Source: Dehalococcoidales bacterium
GTDB lineage: Bacteria; Chloroflexota; Dehalococcoidia; Dehalococcoidales; Fen-1064
Direction: 5' to 3'
Length of the DNA stretch: 12,545 bases
Assembly: GCA_028713395.1 (NCBI GenBank)
Contig: JAQTOJ010000033.1
Location: 1-12,545, forward strand
Shown: piece by piece, positions 1-7,189 of the stretch
Layout: each line of letters begins with the position of its first letter
How positions within the stretch are numbered: position 1 is the stretch's first letter
Notes under the pieces: model-generated
Told to the model about the DNA's origin: nothing
Databases searched by the model: none
Seen by the model: only the letters and a program-made list of their open reading frames with translations
Translations under genes and position numbers: made by a program

Positions 1-461
1 TAGCGGTGAACGACGTGGTAAACCAGGCGGTGACGGCGATGCAGGCGCAAGCCCAGCGTAAAGGTGTGCAAATGACATCCGATTTAGCAACGGAATCGCC
101 GCTGGTAGAGATAGATTTTCACAGGATTTTACAGGTATTACATAATTTACTCGATAACGCGCTGGCGCATACACCGGCGGGCGGCAGGGTGAAGGTGAGT
201 TTGGAATCCGGGGATGAGAAAGTGAACATCAATGTGACAGATACGGGGGAAGGTATCAGCGCGGAGGATTTAGCCAACATCTTCGAGCGGTTTTACCGGG
301 TGGATAAATCACGCACGCGGGCGACCGGCGGTCATGGTCTGGGATTGACGATTGCCAAACGGCTGGTAGAAGCCCACGGAGGCACAATTACGGTGACCAG
401 CGAACCCGGTAAAGGTAGCCGATTTACGGTGACATTACCAAAGGCACCTAGCGCCATCTGA
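1..461 (+). CDS. Sensor histidine kinase, C-terminal part (cut by left edge)
   Basis: This is the ATP-binding (HATPase_c) half of a two-component sensor kinase, which phosphorylates its own His and passes the phosphate to a response regulator. The reading frame is open to the left edge (first full codon at base 3), so the sensor, HAMP and dimerisation/His-box parts lie outside the window. Four kinase boxes are visible in order: an N box (NLLDNALAHTP), a G1 box (DTGEGI), an F box (FERFYRVDKSRTR) and a G2 box (GHGLGL). The end (TVTLPKAPSAI, stop TGA) is where such kinases normally stop, so only the N-terminus is missing. It lies on the same strand as the efflux operon about 325 bases downstream, and kinase/regulator pairs often sit beside MacAB/YknXYZ-type pumps. 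Control of the pump by this kinase is an inference. The family call is secure; the signal sensed cannot be seen. Confidence 0.95.
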   Translation, partial: AVNDVVNQAVTAMQAQAQRKGVQMTSDLATESPLVEIDFHRILQVLHNLLDNALAHTPAGGRVKVSLESGDEKVNINVTDTGEGISAEDLANIFERFYRVDKSRTRATGGHGLGLTIAKRLVEAHGGTITVTSEPGKGSRFTVTLPKAPSAI

Positions 462-504
462 TAGCCGCGAACTGTGCTTGGGAAGTTTTACTTCACAGGT
501 TATA

Positions 505-580
505 TCATCCCGGATCTATCCCGGGATCCAGTGTTCGCACACCCCGGGATTCTACGCTTCTTTCCAGAATGACATGGGAG
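505..580. repeat. Repeat-like intergenic block with inverted CCCGGG arms
   Basis: ATCCCGGG at 518-525 is the reverse complement of CCCGGGAT at 543-550, giving an 8-bp stem with a 17-base loop. The flanking wording (GGGATCCAGTG, GGGATTCTACGC, CCAGAATGACATG) resembles a family of short dispersed repeats seen between genes in many bacterial genomes. Only one copy is in this window, so repeat status rests on memory and is not shown by the sequence. It could also take part in ending transcription after the kinase gene, but there is no clear run of T. Confidence 0.4.
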
Positions 581-680
581 ACAATTTCCTCTCTATCTCC
601 CCTTAGCAAGGGAAGATGGTTTAGGTTGGATGTTGAATCCTGACTCTAAGGCAGCCGGGTCTCGCTTGCGGTGCCGTTTG

Positions 681-711
681 TTTAGGCATATATACCTAAA
701 GTAGACATAAT
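681..711 (+). promoter_or_regulatory. Possible promoter with overlapping operator-like palindrome for the efflux operon
   Basis: TTTAGG at 681-686 and CCTAAA at 695-700 form an inverted repeat around an ATATAT centre, so 18 of 20 positions are symmetric. A possible -35 (TAGGCA, 683-688) lies inside the palindrome, and a possible -10 (CATAAT, 706-711) follows after 17 bases. A dimeric repressor or activator bound here would cover the -35. The start of transcription would be near 718, about 70 bases before the adaptor start codon. The promoter hexamers are imperfect; the palindrome itself is plain to see. Confidence 0.45.
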
Positions 712-774
712 AATCTTTTTCACGTCCCCTTCATAATATTTCCTTAACATTTGTCTGGCAAAGTGGATTTATTC

Positions 775-780
775 AGGGGG
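775..780 (+). promoter_or_regulatory. Ribosome binding site that sets the adaptor start
   Basis: AGGGGG lies six bases before the GTG at 787. The longer frame opening at TTG 751 has no such site and would place 12 polar residues in front of the signal-anchor helix, so GTG 787 is preferred. Confidence 0.75.
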
Positions 781-786
781 TGCAAT

Positions 787-2334
787 GTGAAGAAGCTAAA
801 AATATGGCAAATTACAGTTCTGGTTGTCGTGGTTTTAGGGTTGTCCGGCGGCGGCTTTTGGATCTACCGCTGGGCGACCCGAGGTAGTGACACTGGCACG
901 ACGACGAATAATACACAATTGGTAGCCGTGCAAAACGGGACGATCACCAACACGGTGAGTTCCAGCGGCAATCTGGCTTACGGTTTAACCAAAAGCCTGA
1001 CCTTTGGTAGCGCGGGAACGGTTGGCGAGGTAATTGTTTCCGCGGGTGAAAAAGTGACCGCCGGACAGGCACTGGCAAAGCTGGATGAGGCTTCTTTGAT
1101 ACCGCTGCAAAAAGCCGTAGTCCAAGCCCAAATAAATTTGGAAACCGCGCAAACCGCCCTGACCGACCTGCAATCTCCTTACACCCAAGCGGACATCACC
1201 AAAGCCGAGGCAGATGTTCTTAGCGCGAAAATAGCATTGACTAACGCCCAGGATAATCTTACGAGCGCCCAAACTCCTTACAGCGAATCAGATTTTCTCA
1301 ATGCGCAGATTGCCGTAGTCAATGCTGAATCGGCAATCACGACTGCCCAAACCAATTATGATAATGCTTACGCAAAATACCAGAGCAATTGGACTGTTCC
1401 GGCCTGGATTTACGATTATGAAATCAAGAGCGCGCAACTGGAATTGGCAAAAATCAACCTCACCAAAGCCCAAACATCGCTGGCGGATTTGAAAGCGGCA
1501 CCGGACGCCACGCAGATCGCGCTGAAAACAAAACAGGTAACAGTTGCAGAAAATAACCTGAAAACCGCAGAAGATAAACTGGCAGAAATGAAAGCTGCCG
1601 CCGATCCGTTGCAGGTGCAGCTCAAAGAATTGGATATCGCTAATGCACGGGTGGCGTTGGAAAAAGCCCAGGACAGCCTGGTGGCAACAACCATCACCTC
1701 ACCGATTAACGGCGTGGTAACGACGGTGAATGTCGCCACGGGAGATACGGTCAACGGTAATACCGCTGCCATTGTAGTGATCGATCCTGCCAATATGGTG
1801 ATCAGCGGCGTATTGGATGAGGTGGATGCTCCTTTTGTGAAAGTAGGCCAAAAAGCCACCGTGACGCTGGATAGTCTTTCCGATGTGGCAATGGAGGGGA
1901 CAGTCACTTCGCTGGGCACTTCCGGGCAGAGCAATTCCGGTATCGTGACGTATTCCGTGAAAATCAGCGTTACCATTCCGGAAGGGGTGCAGGTGCTTGC
2001 CGGCATGAGCGGCACAGCAGATATTATCACCGAAGAAGCCAGTAATGTGCTGGTGATTCCGGATTCGGCGATTGGGGGGACGACGCGTAACCCCACGGTA
2101 ACCGTCTCCGCCAACGGCGTAACGCAAGTGAAGTCTATCACCGTTGGTATCAGCGATGGTTCTCAAACCGAGGTTAAATCCGGTTTACAGTCAGGGGAAT
2201 ACGTGGTGGTGACGCTCAAAACAAAGAGTTCCAGTTCATCATCGGGCACTACTATCCGAACCGGGCAGTTTGGCGGTTTCCCGGGTAGCGGCGTAATCAA
2301 TATCCAGGGCGGGAAACCGGTGATAATTCCATAA
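787..2334 (+). CDS. Membrane-fusion (HlyD/MacA/YknX-type) efflux adaptor
   Basis: This is the extracytoplasmic adaptor of an ABC efflux pump, anchored in the membrane and linking to the permease. From GTG 787 it has 515 residues. Visible parts are a signal-anchor helix (about 7-27), a first half of the lipoyl-like domain (about 70-100, with SAGTVGEVIVSAGEKVTAGQ), a very long helical hairpin (about 104-300), the second lipoyl half (TSPINGVVTTVNVATGDTV, 304-322), beta-barrel and membrane-proximal domains (about 335-478), and a Ser run plus Gly-rich tail (479-515). The hairpin is made of 33-residue units: the AQ/AE pair recurs at 121, 154, 187 and again at 228, 261, 294. The protein is longer than typical MacA (about 370 residues) because of the hairpin and tail. 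The ATPase gene starts 25 bases after its stop codon. Substrate unknown; in a single-membrane cell it would work like YknX of Bacillus. Confidence 0.92.
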   Translation: MKKLKIWQITVLVVVVLGLSGGGFWIYRWATRGSDTGTTTNNTQLVAVQNGTITNTVSSSGNLAYGLTKSLTFGSAGTVGEVIVSAGEKVTAGQALAKLDEASLIPLQKAVVQAQINLETAQTALTDLQSPYTQADITKAEADVLSAKIALTNAQDNLTSAQTPYSESDFLNAQIAVVNAESAITTAQTNYDNAYAKYQSNWTVPAWIYDYEIKSAQLELAKINLTKAQTSLADLKAAPDATQIALKTKQVTVAENNLKTAEDKLAEMKAAADPLQVQLKELDIANARVALEKAQDSLVATTITSPINGVVTTVNVATGDTVNGNTAAIVVIDPANMVISGVLDEVDAPFVKVGQKATVTLDSLSDVAMEGTVTSLGTSGQSNSGIVTYSVKISVTIPEGVQVLAGMSGTADIITEEASNVLVIPDSAIGGTTRNPTVTVSANGVTQVKSITVGISDGSQTEVKSGLQSGEYVVVTLKTKSSSSSSGTTIRTGQFGGFPGSGVINIQGGKPVIIP

Positions 2335-2359
2335 TGCCTTTCAGGGAAAGGGAGATTAG

Positions 2360-3067
2360 ATGATCAAGTTAAACAATATCGTGAAAAATTACAGGGTGGG
2401 GGAGATCGAGATTCCGGTCTTACGCGGACTGAGCCTGCAACTGGAACAGGGGGAAATGGTGGCCATTATGGGCCCTTCAGGCTGCGGCAAATCCACCATG
2501 ATGAATATATTGGGATGCCTCGATACCCCCACCTCCGGCGCATATTATCTGGACGATGTCGAGATCGGGAAATTATCCGATTCCGAACTGGCAGAACTGC
2601 GCAACAAGAAAATAGGGTTTGTCTTTCAGTCATTCAACTTGCTACCGCGCACCAGCGCCATCGCTAATGTAGAACTGCCGATGTTATACGGTAATGGCTT
2701 GAACCGTAAACAGAGGGCGAGAGAAGCATTGGATAAAGTGGGGATATCGCAGCGGGCGCAGCATAAACCTAATCAGCTTTCCGGCGGCGAGCAGCAGCGG
2801 GTGGCGATAGCCCGGGCGCTGGTCAACAACCCGAAAATTATTATGGCGGATGAACCGACGGGGAATCTGGATAGCAAATCCAGCCTGGAGATCATGGAAA
2901 TATTGAAAAGATTGAACCGGGAAGACGGCATCACGATTATCATGGTGACACACGAACATGATATTGCCTTGCATACTCAGCGGATTATCACCATGCGGGA
3001 TGGCGAAATAGTTGGCGAGCAAACTCTCTCCAAACCGGCGCGGACCGGCAAAGAAGGTAAAACATGA
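2360..3067 (+). CDS. ABC transporter ATP-binding protein (MacB/LolD/YknY type)
   Basis: This cytoplasmic ATPase powers the efflux pump together with the permease encoded next. It has 235 residues, the usual size for the family. Motifs in order are Walker A GPSGCGKS (38-45), Q-loop Gln90 (FVFQSFNLLPR), signature LSGGEQQ (140-146), Walker B IIMADE (160-165), D-loop NLD and switch His198 (VTHEHD). The wording NLLPRTSAIANVELPMLY is typical of the MacB/LolD branch, which drives mechanical work on a periplasmic or surface partner and not classical import. ATG 2360 follows GGGAG with good spacing. Its stop codon overlaps the permease start by four bases (ATGA), which points to coupled translation. 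The ATPase and permease are separate proteins here, unlike the fused MacB of proteobacteria. Confidence 0.96.
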   Translation: MIKLNNIVKNYRVGEIEIPVLRGLSLQLEQGEMVAIMGPSGCGKSTMMNILGCLDTPTSGAYYLDDVEIGKLSDSELAELRNKKIGFVFQSFNLLPRTSAIANVELPMLYGNGLNRKQRAREALDKVGISQRAQHKPNQLSGGEQQRVAIARALVNNPKIIMADEPTGNLDSKSSLEIMEILKRLNREDGITIIMVTHEHDIALHTQRIITMRDGEIVGEQTLSKPARTGKEGKT

Positions 3068-4317
3068 ATATGCTGGAAACGATAAAGACATCTTTGCGAG
3101 CCATCATTGCTAACAAGATGCGTTCCGGATTAACGGTGCTGGGCATCATCATCGGGGTGGCGGCGGTCATTTCGCTCATGTCAATCGGGCGGGGGGCGCA
3201 GGCAGCGGTCACTTCAAATATCGAATCGCTGGGCACAAATTTACTGTTTGTGACCGCCGGCGCTTCCACGCAAGGGTTTGTCAGAGGTGGAATGGGGAGC
3301 GCCAGCAGTCTGACACTGGAAGATGTGGCGGCGATCAATAATTCGGAGATCGCCACAGCGATCAAAGCCACCGCGCCGCAGTACCAGACTTTTGCCCAGG
3401 TCATCAACGGTAAGGAAAATACCTTCACCCAGATCATCGGGGTCACGGCGGATTACCAGACAGTGCGTAACTTCACCGTAGCGCAGGGCGCTTTTATCAC
3501 CGATAACGACGTGAACAAGAAGACACTGGTGGCTGTGCTTGGCAGCAGCGTGGCGGAAACACTGTTCGGGACGGATGATCCCGTGGGGCAAACTGTCAAA
3601 ATCGGCGGCAAGAAATTCACCGTCATCGGAGTTTTGAAGAGCAAGGGGAGCACCTCCGCGGGTAGCTCTTCGGACGATATGATACTGGCGCCGATCACCA
3701 CCGTGCAATCACGCATCTCTTCAATGCGGGTGGCGTCCGGCAGTAAAAACGTTCAAACCATTTACGTGCAGGTGGTCAGCGCGGATAAGACCGACCTGGC
3801 GATAAACCAGTTGACGACCATCCTGAGGGAACAACACGGACTTGCAGCGACGGCGGCGGATGATTTCACTATCAGCAGCCAACAGGACACGATCGACAGC
3901 CTGAAAGCCTCTACTCAGATCTGGGTGCTTTTCCTGGGGGCGATTTCCGGGATTTCCCTGCTGGTGGGGGGCATCGGTATCATGAATATCATGCTTGTAT
4001 CCGTGACCGAGCGCACGCGGGAGATCGGCATCCGCAAATCCATCGGCGCGAAAAAACGCGATATTCTACTGCAATTTTTAGTCGAATCCGGGTTGTTAAG
4101 CCTGACCGGCGGTGGTATTGGTGTATTGGCGGGGCTGGGGATTTCGCACGCGGTTTCCGGTTTGAATTTCGGCGGCACCACCATTACGACCACGGTTTCG
4201 GTGGATATTCTTGTTCTGGCGGTGTCCGTATCTGCGGCGATTGGCATTGTTTTCGGGCTGTATCCCGCTTACCGGGCGGCCAAATTGAATCCGATAGAAG
4301 CATTAAGATACGAATAA
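3064..4317 (+). CDS. ABC transporter permease (FtsX/MacB type, YknZ-like)
   Basis: This is the membrane subunit of the efflux pump, 417 residues. Residues 22-41 form the first membrane helix (SGLTVLGIIIGVAAVISLM), preceded by the family's usual start (LRAIIANKMR). A large extracytoplasmic MacB_PCD-type domain spans about 42-285. The remaining three helices are near 286-313, 335-362 and 377-400. The conserved cytoplasmic loop ERTREIGIRKSIGA (316-329) and the ending YPAYRAAKLNPIEALRYE (400-417) are hallmarks of the family. ATG 3064 overlaps the ATPase stop codon, with AAGAAGG upstream inside the ATPase gene. The likely substrates (peptides, antimicrobial compounds, lipoproteins) cannot be told from sequence. 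Confidence 0.96.
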   Translation: MNMLETIKTSLRAIIANKMRSGLTVLGIIIGVAAVISLMSIGRGAQAAVTSNIESLGTNLLFVTAGASTQGFVRGGMGSASSLTLEDVAAINNSEIATAIKATAPQYQTFAQVINGKENTFTQIIGVTADYQTVRNFTVAQGAFITDNDVNKKTLVAVLGSSVAETLFGTDDPVGQTVKIGGKKFTVIGVLKSKGSTSAGSSSDDMILAPITTVQSRISSMRVASGSKNVQTIYVQVVSADKTDLAINQLTTILREQHGLAATAADDFTISSQQDTIDSLKASTQIWVLFLGAISGISLLVGGIGIMNIMLVSVTERTREIGIRKSIGAKKRDILLQFLVESGLLSLTGGGIGVLAGLGISHAVSGLNFGGTTITTTVSVDILVLAVSVSAAIGIVFGLYPAYRAAKLNPIEALRYE

Positions 4318-4329
4318 GGAGTGTAAAGC

Positions 4330-4800
4330 GTGAATCAGAAAGCATTTATCTGGCTGGTAGTGGGTATTATCGTGTTTGCCGGTTCGGTGGGCGGCGCCTT
4401 TGCCGGCGGGGTGGCGATTGGAAAGAAGCAGGCACCGGTGAGCTCTCAATTTGTGCGGGGACAATTTCCCGGGGGACTTACCGGACGGACGAATAGCGAT
4501 GGCTCCATATCTACCCCACCCACCGGAGCGATCAGCGGGTTCAACCGCGGCACTTTCGGCACCGTTACCAAAATTACAGGTAATGTCATCACGCTGAAGA
4601 CTTTCGAAGGCAACACCATCAACATACTGACCGGCAACGGTACAACTTATCAAAAAACGGGCAGCGGAGCGCTCAGCGATGTGACCGTGGGGCTGACAAT
4701 CAGCGCAACCGGAGAGACGCAAACGGATGGATCGGTGAAAGCCACGACCGTTTTTATTTCCCCCTATATACCTACGCAGATCAGACAAACCCAACCCTGA
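4330..4800 (+). CDS. Small membrane-anchored protein with DUF5666-like beta domain
   Basis: The function is unknown. This 156-residue protein has one N-terminal helix (about 6-28) that can serve as signal peptide or anchor, a Gly/Pro-rich linker (about 30-72, with RGQFPGGLTGR), and a short beta domain (about 74-145: GTFGTVTKITGNVITLKT ... VTVGLTISATGE ... VKATTVFI). The pattern resembles DUF5666, a small OB-like fold often found in secreted proteins. GTG 4330 has AAGGAG at 4316-4321, eight bases ahead and overlapping the permease stop codon, so the gene belongs to the efflux operon (12-base gap). The Gly-rich linker recalls the adaptor's tail (RTGQFGGFPG), so an accessory role at the outer face of the pump is a reasonable guess without proof. 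Confidence 0.8.
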   Translation: MNQKAFIWLVVGIIVFAGSVGGAFAGGVAIGKKQAPVSSQFVRGQFPGGLTGRTNSDGSISTPPTGAISGFNRGTFGTVTKITGNVITLKTFEGNTINILTGNGTTYQKTGSGALSDVTVGLTISATGETQTDGSVKATTVFISPYIPTQIRQTQP

Positions 4801-4811
4801 TGAAGGGTGAA

Positions 4812-4837
4812 CAGGAGTTGTTAGCCATTAACTCCTG
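4812..4837 (+). other. Stem-loop downstream of the efflux operon
   Basis: CAGGAGTT (4812-4819) pairs with AACTCCTG (4830-4837) around a 10-base loop. No run of T follows, so it is not a standard terminator by itself. It may protect the 3' end of the efflux mRNA. Confidence 0.4.
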
Positions 4838-4886
4838 AACCAGAGTTTCTAACCAAAACCCTTGAACCAGCCCTCTTTTAGAAAAG

Positions 4887-4921
4887 CGGGGATAGTTTCT
4901 TAAGAAACTATCCCCGGCCTT
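4887..4921 (+). terminator. Long perfect palindrome, probable terminator of the efflux operon
   Basis: Bases 4887-4916 are a perfect 30-base palindrome (15-bp arms, centre TTAA between 4901 and 4902) whose outer part is GC-rich (CGGGGATAG). The plus-strand tail is only CCTTAATT, a weak T tract. Read on the minus strand the tail is GCTTTTC. It lies 86 bases after the last operon gene and just before the mscS promoter, which fits a transcription barrier. With no unpaired loop it could also be a protein-binding site. Confidence 0.55.
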
Positions 4922-4940
4922 AATTGGGTGAAAGCGACCA

Positions 4941-4969
4941 TTGACACCCTGTGTTCGAGACCTTATGAT
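4941..4969 (+). promoter_or_regulatory. Strong sigma-70 promoter of the MscS channel gene
   Basis: TTGACA (4941-4946, full match) and TATGAT (4964-4969, five of six) are separated by exactly 17 bases. Transcription would start near 4976, giving a leader of about 50 bases. The first bases of that leader contain a small inverted repeat (GAGTA 4978-4982, TACTC 4989-4993). Confidence 0.8.
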
Positions 4970-5025
4970 TTTTAATGGAGTAAAAGTATACTCTAATTAT
5001 AAAAAATTGGAAGGATCGACTCGAA

Positions 5026-6099
5026 ATGCACTTCGTTTTTGCACCTACCACCGGAGATTGGACCCGCTGGGGTATCTCTGCCGGCATTTTCGCCGGTTTT
5101 CTGTTATTGGCATTCGCCTCCAAATTTATTCTCACCAGCGTCATTGGGGCATTTACCCGCAAAACCAAAACAATTCTGGACGACCTGATCATCAAGGCCC
5201 TGACCGCTCCGGTTTTCGCCTTACTCGTGGCCGGCGGTCTGTGGATCGCTCTCACCAATCTTTCGGAATTGGATAAAATTGAAGACATCATTCACAAGGT
5301 CTTTACCATCATTTTCATCGGCATATTTACCGTGGCCCTGGTAAAGGTAGTTCATGCCTTACTGGAATGGTACGGCACCGAGGTCGCGACGCGCACCGCG
5401 AGCGATATCGATGATAAACTCGTACCGGTTTTTCGGCGCATTGCCGACGTTATTATTTACATATTAGCCTTTTTAGTAATGCTTGGACGGCTTGGCTGGG
5501 ATATCGGCCCGTACCTGGCAGGGTTAGGCATCGGTGGCTTGGCGGTGGCCCTGGCTTTACAACCCACCTTGAGTAACTTTTTATCCGGCACTTACGTGAT
5601 TTCAGATTCCATTATCCGGAAGGGTCACTACATCATGCTGGACAACGGCACCGAAGGCAACATTGAGGACATTGGCTGGCGGACGACCAAAATCCGCACC
5701 TGGCAGGGAAACCTCGTTATCATGCCCAACTCCCGCCTTTCCGATGCGATTGTCACCGATTATGAAAGACCGGATGAAAGCATGGCTTTCAGCATCGATT
5801 GCGGGGTGAGTTATAACAGTAATTTACAGCAGGTGGAGAAAATCACCCTGGAGGTTGCCCGCAACCTGATGCAAACTAACCCGGTCGGGGTCAAGGATTT
5901 TGAGCCGGTGCTACGTTTTAAGCAGTTCGGGGATTCCAACATCAATTTTTCCGTGGTGATGAAAGGCATCGACCGCCCGGCGCAATTTGTTTTGAAACAC
6001 GAATTTATCAAGCAATTGCACGCGCGTTTCCAGCAGGAGGGCATAGATATAGAATACCCGGTGAGAAAATTGCTCTTCGGAAACAATTTGCCAAAGTAA
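5026..6099 (+). CDS. Small-conductance mechanosensitive channel (MscS family)
   Basis: The gene encodes a membrane channel that opens under membrane tension to release solutes after osmotic downshock. It has 357 residues. Predicted membrane helices are near 18-40, 56-78, 91-114 and 137-158, and the pore-lining helix (about 163-190) carries the Gly/Ala-rich MscS pattern GLGIGGLAVALALQP. The beta domain shows the family motif from GNIEDIGWRTT to IMPNS (211-236), and the mixed alpha/beta vestibule ends with the usual GIDIEYPVR. With two extra N-terminal helices it is longer than E. coli MscS (286 residues) and nearer to the YnaI/YbdG-like size range. ATG 5026 follows GGAAGGA at 11 bases. The gene has its own strong promoter and a strong terminator, so it is a single-gene unit. 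Confidence 0.95.
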   Translation: MHFVFAPTTGDWTRWGISAGIFAGFLLLAFASKFILTSVIGAFTRKTKTILDDLIIKALTAPVFALLVAGGLWIALTNLSELDKIEDIIHKVFTIIFIGIFTVALVKVVHALLEWYGTEVATRTASDIDDKLVPVFRRIADVIIYILAFLVMLGRLGWDIGPYLAGLGIGGLAVALALQPTLSNFLSGTYVISDSIIRKGHYIMLDNGTEGNIEDIGWRTTKIRTWQGNLVIMPNSRLSDAIVTDYERPDESMAFSIDCGVSYNSNLQQVEKITLEVARNLMQTNPVGVKDFEPVLRFKQFGDSNINFSVVMKGIDRPAQFVLKHEFIKQLHARFQQEGIDIEYPVRKLLFGNNLPK

Positions 6100-6125
6100 A
6101 AACAGGTAAACCACAGACACGAATG

Positions 6126-6161
6126 AAAGAAGCGCCGGGGTGAACCCCGGCGCTTCTTTTT
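6126..6161. terminator. Bidirectional intrinsic terminator between convergent genes
   Basis: A 15-bp stem (6126-6140 with 6145-6159) closes on a TGAA loop, and the core is GCGCCGGGG. On the plus strand the stem ends in a T run, terminating mscS 27 bases after its stop codon. On the minus strand the stem also ends in TTT, serving the hydrolase gene whose stop codon is at 6190. Confidence 0.92.
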
Positions 6162-6189
6162 ACGTTAAAAGATTACATAATGCAGGTAG

Positions 6190-7098
6190 CTATTTCAAAA
6201 CCGTCCGGAAAAATGCATCCAATTTATCCACATATTGAAGCGGGTAGGTGTGGTAGGCTTCGCTATGTTTCACGCCGCGCACTTCCCACATGTTACTTGC
6301 GGGATTGTGTGCAACTGATAGCAGCTTGCGGTCATCGGCTTCGGTGACCAGGACATCATTTCCTTCATGAATAAAGAGGATGGGGCTGGAAATTTCCGGG
6401 ACCATTTCTATAGGATTCAGCGGTTGAAACCTGTAAATCGTCTTGGCGGTGATAATCAGACCGTTATAGAAGATATCAAGTATCCATTGGGGAATGCCGT
6501 ATCTGGCAGCCTGATGGGTGACCATATTGTGTAGGGTGGCAAAGCAGCCGTCCAGGACGATGCCCCCAACTTCCTCCCGGCTGGCATATAAACTGGTGGA
6601 AGCCGCGCCGGAACAATAGCCGATAATACCGATTTTTAACGGGGCATAACCCAGGGTTTTCAGGTAATCCACTGCGCCGCCGATATCCCGGTCTTCGTAC
6701 ATCAACGAATGAGCCTTGCCCCCGGATTCCCCCCTGCCCCTAAGGTCAAATAACAACACGTTGTAACCGCGGTTCACCAGGTCGCGGGTGAGATCAAGGG
6801 TATCGACCAAAGGATCGACGCGGTTCTGATACCCACCATGCACAATCACGATTACATTGCTGCCGGAGGCGGGCAGAAACCAGCCTTTCAATGTGATTTC
6901 GGGATCGCGACTGTTAAAAGACACATCGCGGTAATCCAACCCGACTTTGGACGGGGTCTCCAACACCGGTACCCGTGGCAATTCCATGGCTAACAGGGTG
7001 CCGATTACCGTCAGACAAAGATATAAGCCCAATGTAATCACGACTACCCAGAGGGTGATTCTAAATAGTTTAGGATGGCGTTTGAAAAACATTTTCAC
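6190..7098 (-). CDS. Membrane-anchored alpha/beta hydrolase with Cys at the nucleophile position
   Basis: This 302-residue protein has an N-terminal membrane helix (about 12-36) and an alpha/beta-hydrolase domain of the S33/COG1073 kind. Visible parts are the oxyanion-side motif VIVHGG (84-89), the strand-turn FDLRGRGESGG (117-127), the nucleophile elbow GYCSG (160-164), an acid candidate Asp248 (HEGNDVL) and His278 (VKHSEAYH). The elbow is normally G-x-S-x-G; here codon 162 is TGT, giving Cys as in dienelactone hydrolases. A thioesterase or lactonase-like activity is possible, but the substrate is unknown. The start is GTG 7098; ATG 7092 two codons on, with GGTGA ahead, is equally plausible. 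It is the last gene after meaB (91-base gap) and may be co-transcribed with the mutase genes. Confidence 0.9.
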   Translation of the reverse strand: MKMFFKRHPKLFRITLWVVVITLGLYLCLTVIGTLLAMELPRVPVLETPSKVGLDYRDVSFNSRDPEITLKGWFLPASGSNVIVIVHGGYQNRVDPLVDTLDLTRDLVNRGYNVLLFDLRGRGESGGKAHSLMYEDRDIGGAVDYLKTLGYAPLKIGIIGYCSGAASTSLYASREEVGGIVLDGCFATLHNMVTHQAARYGIPQWILDIFYNGLIITAKTIYRFQPLNPIEMVPEISSPILFIHEGNDVLVTEADDRKLLSVAHNPASNMWEVRGVKHSEAYHTYPLQYVDKLDAFFRTVLK

Positions 7099-7189
7099 CG
7101 TTCTTTGATGATTCGATAATAAAGTAGATTAATGGTAATTTTATCACGGAATAGAAAACCGACGAAAAACTAAACCAGGGCAGGGACAG

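Larger units (their letters stand above)
462..786. other. Gap between kinase and efflux operon: repeat-like block, operator-like palindrome, promoter
   Basis: No gene is supported here. The left part (about 505-580) resembles dispersed repeat sequence. The right part (about 681-711) holds a near-perfect palindrome over a possible promoter. The far right end holds the ribosome binding site of the adaptor gene. A TTG at 751 opens the adaptor frame further upstream but has no ribosome binding site, so the stretch 751-786 is treated as untranslated leader. Confidence 0.6.

Noticed and set aside
751..786. Longer adaptor start at TTG 751
   Set aside because: No ribosome binding site, and it adds 12 residues before the signal anchor; GTG 787 has AGGGGG six bases ahead.
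1416..2141. 241-residue minus-strand open frame
   Set aside because: It is antisense to the adaptor gene and reflects its Thr/Val-rich codons; no ribosome binding site or domain supports it.
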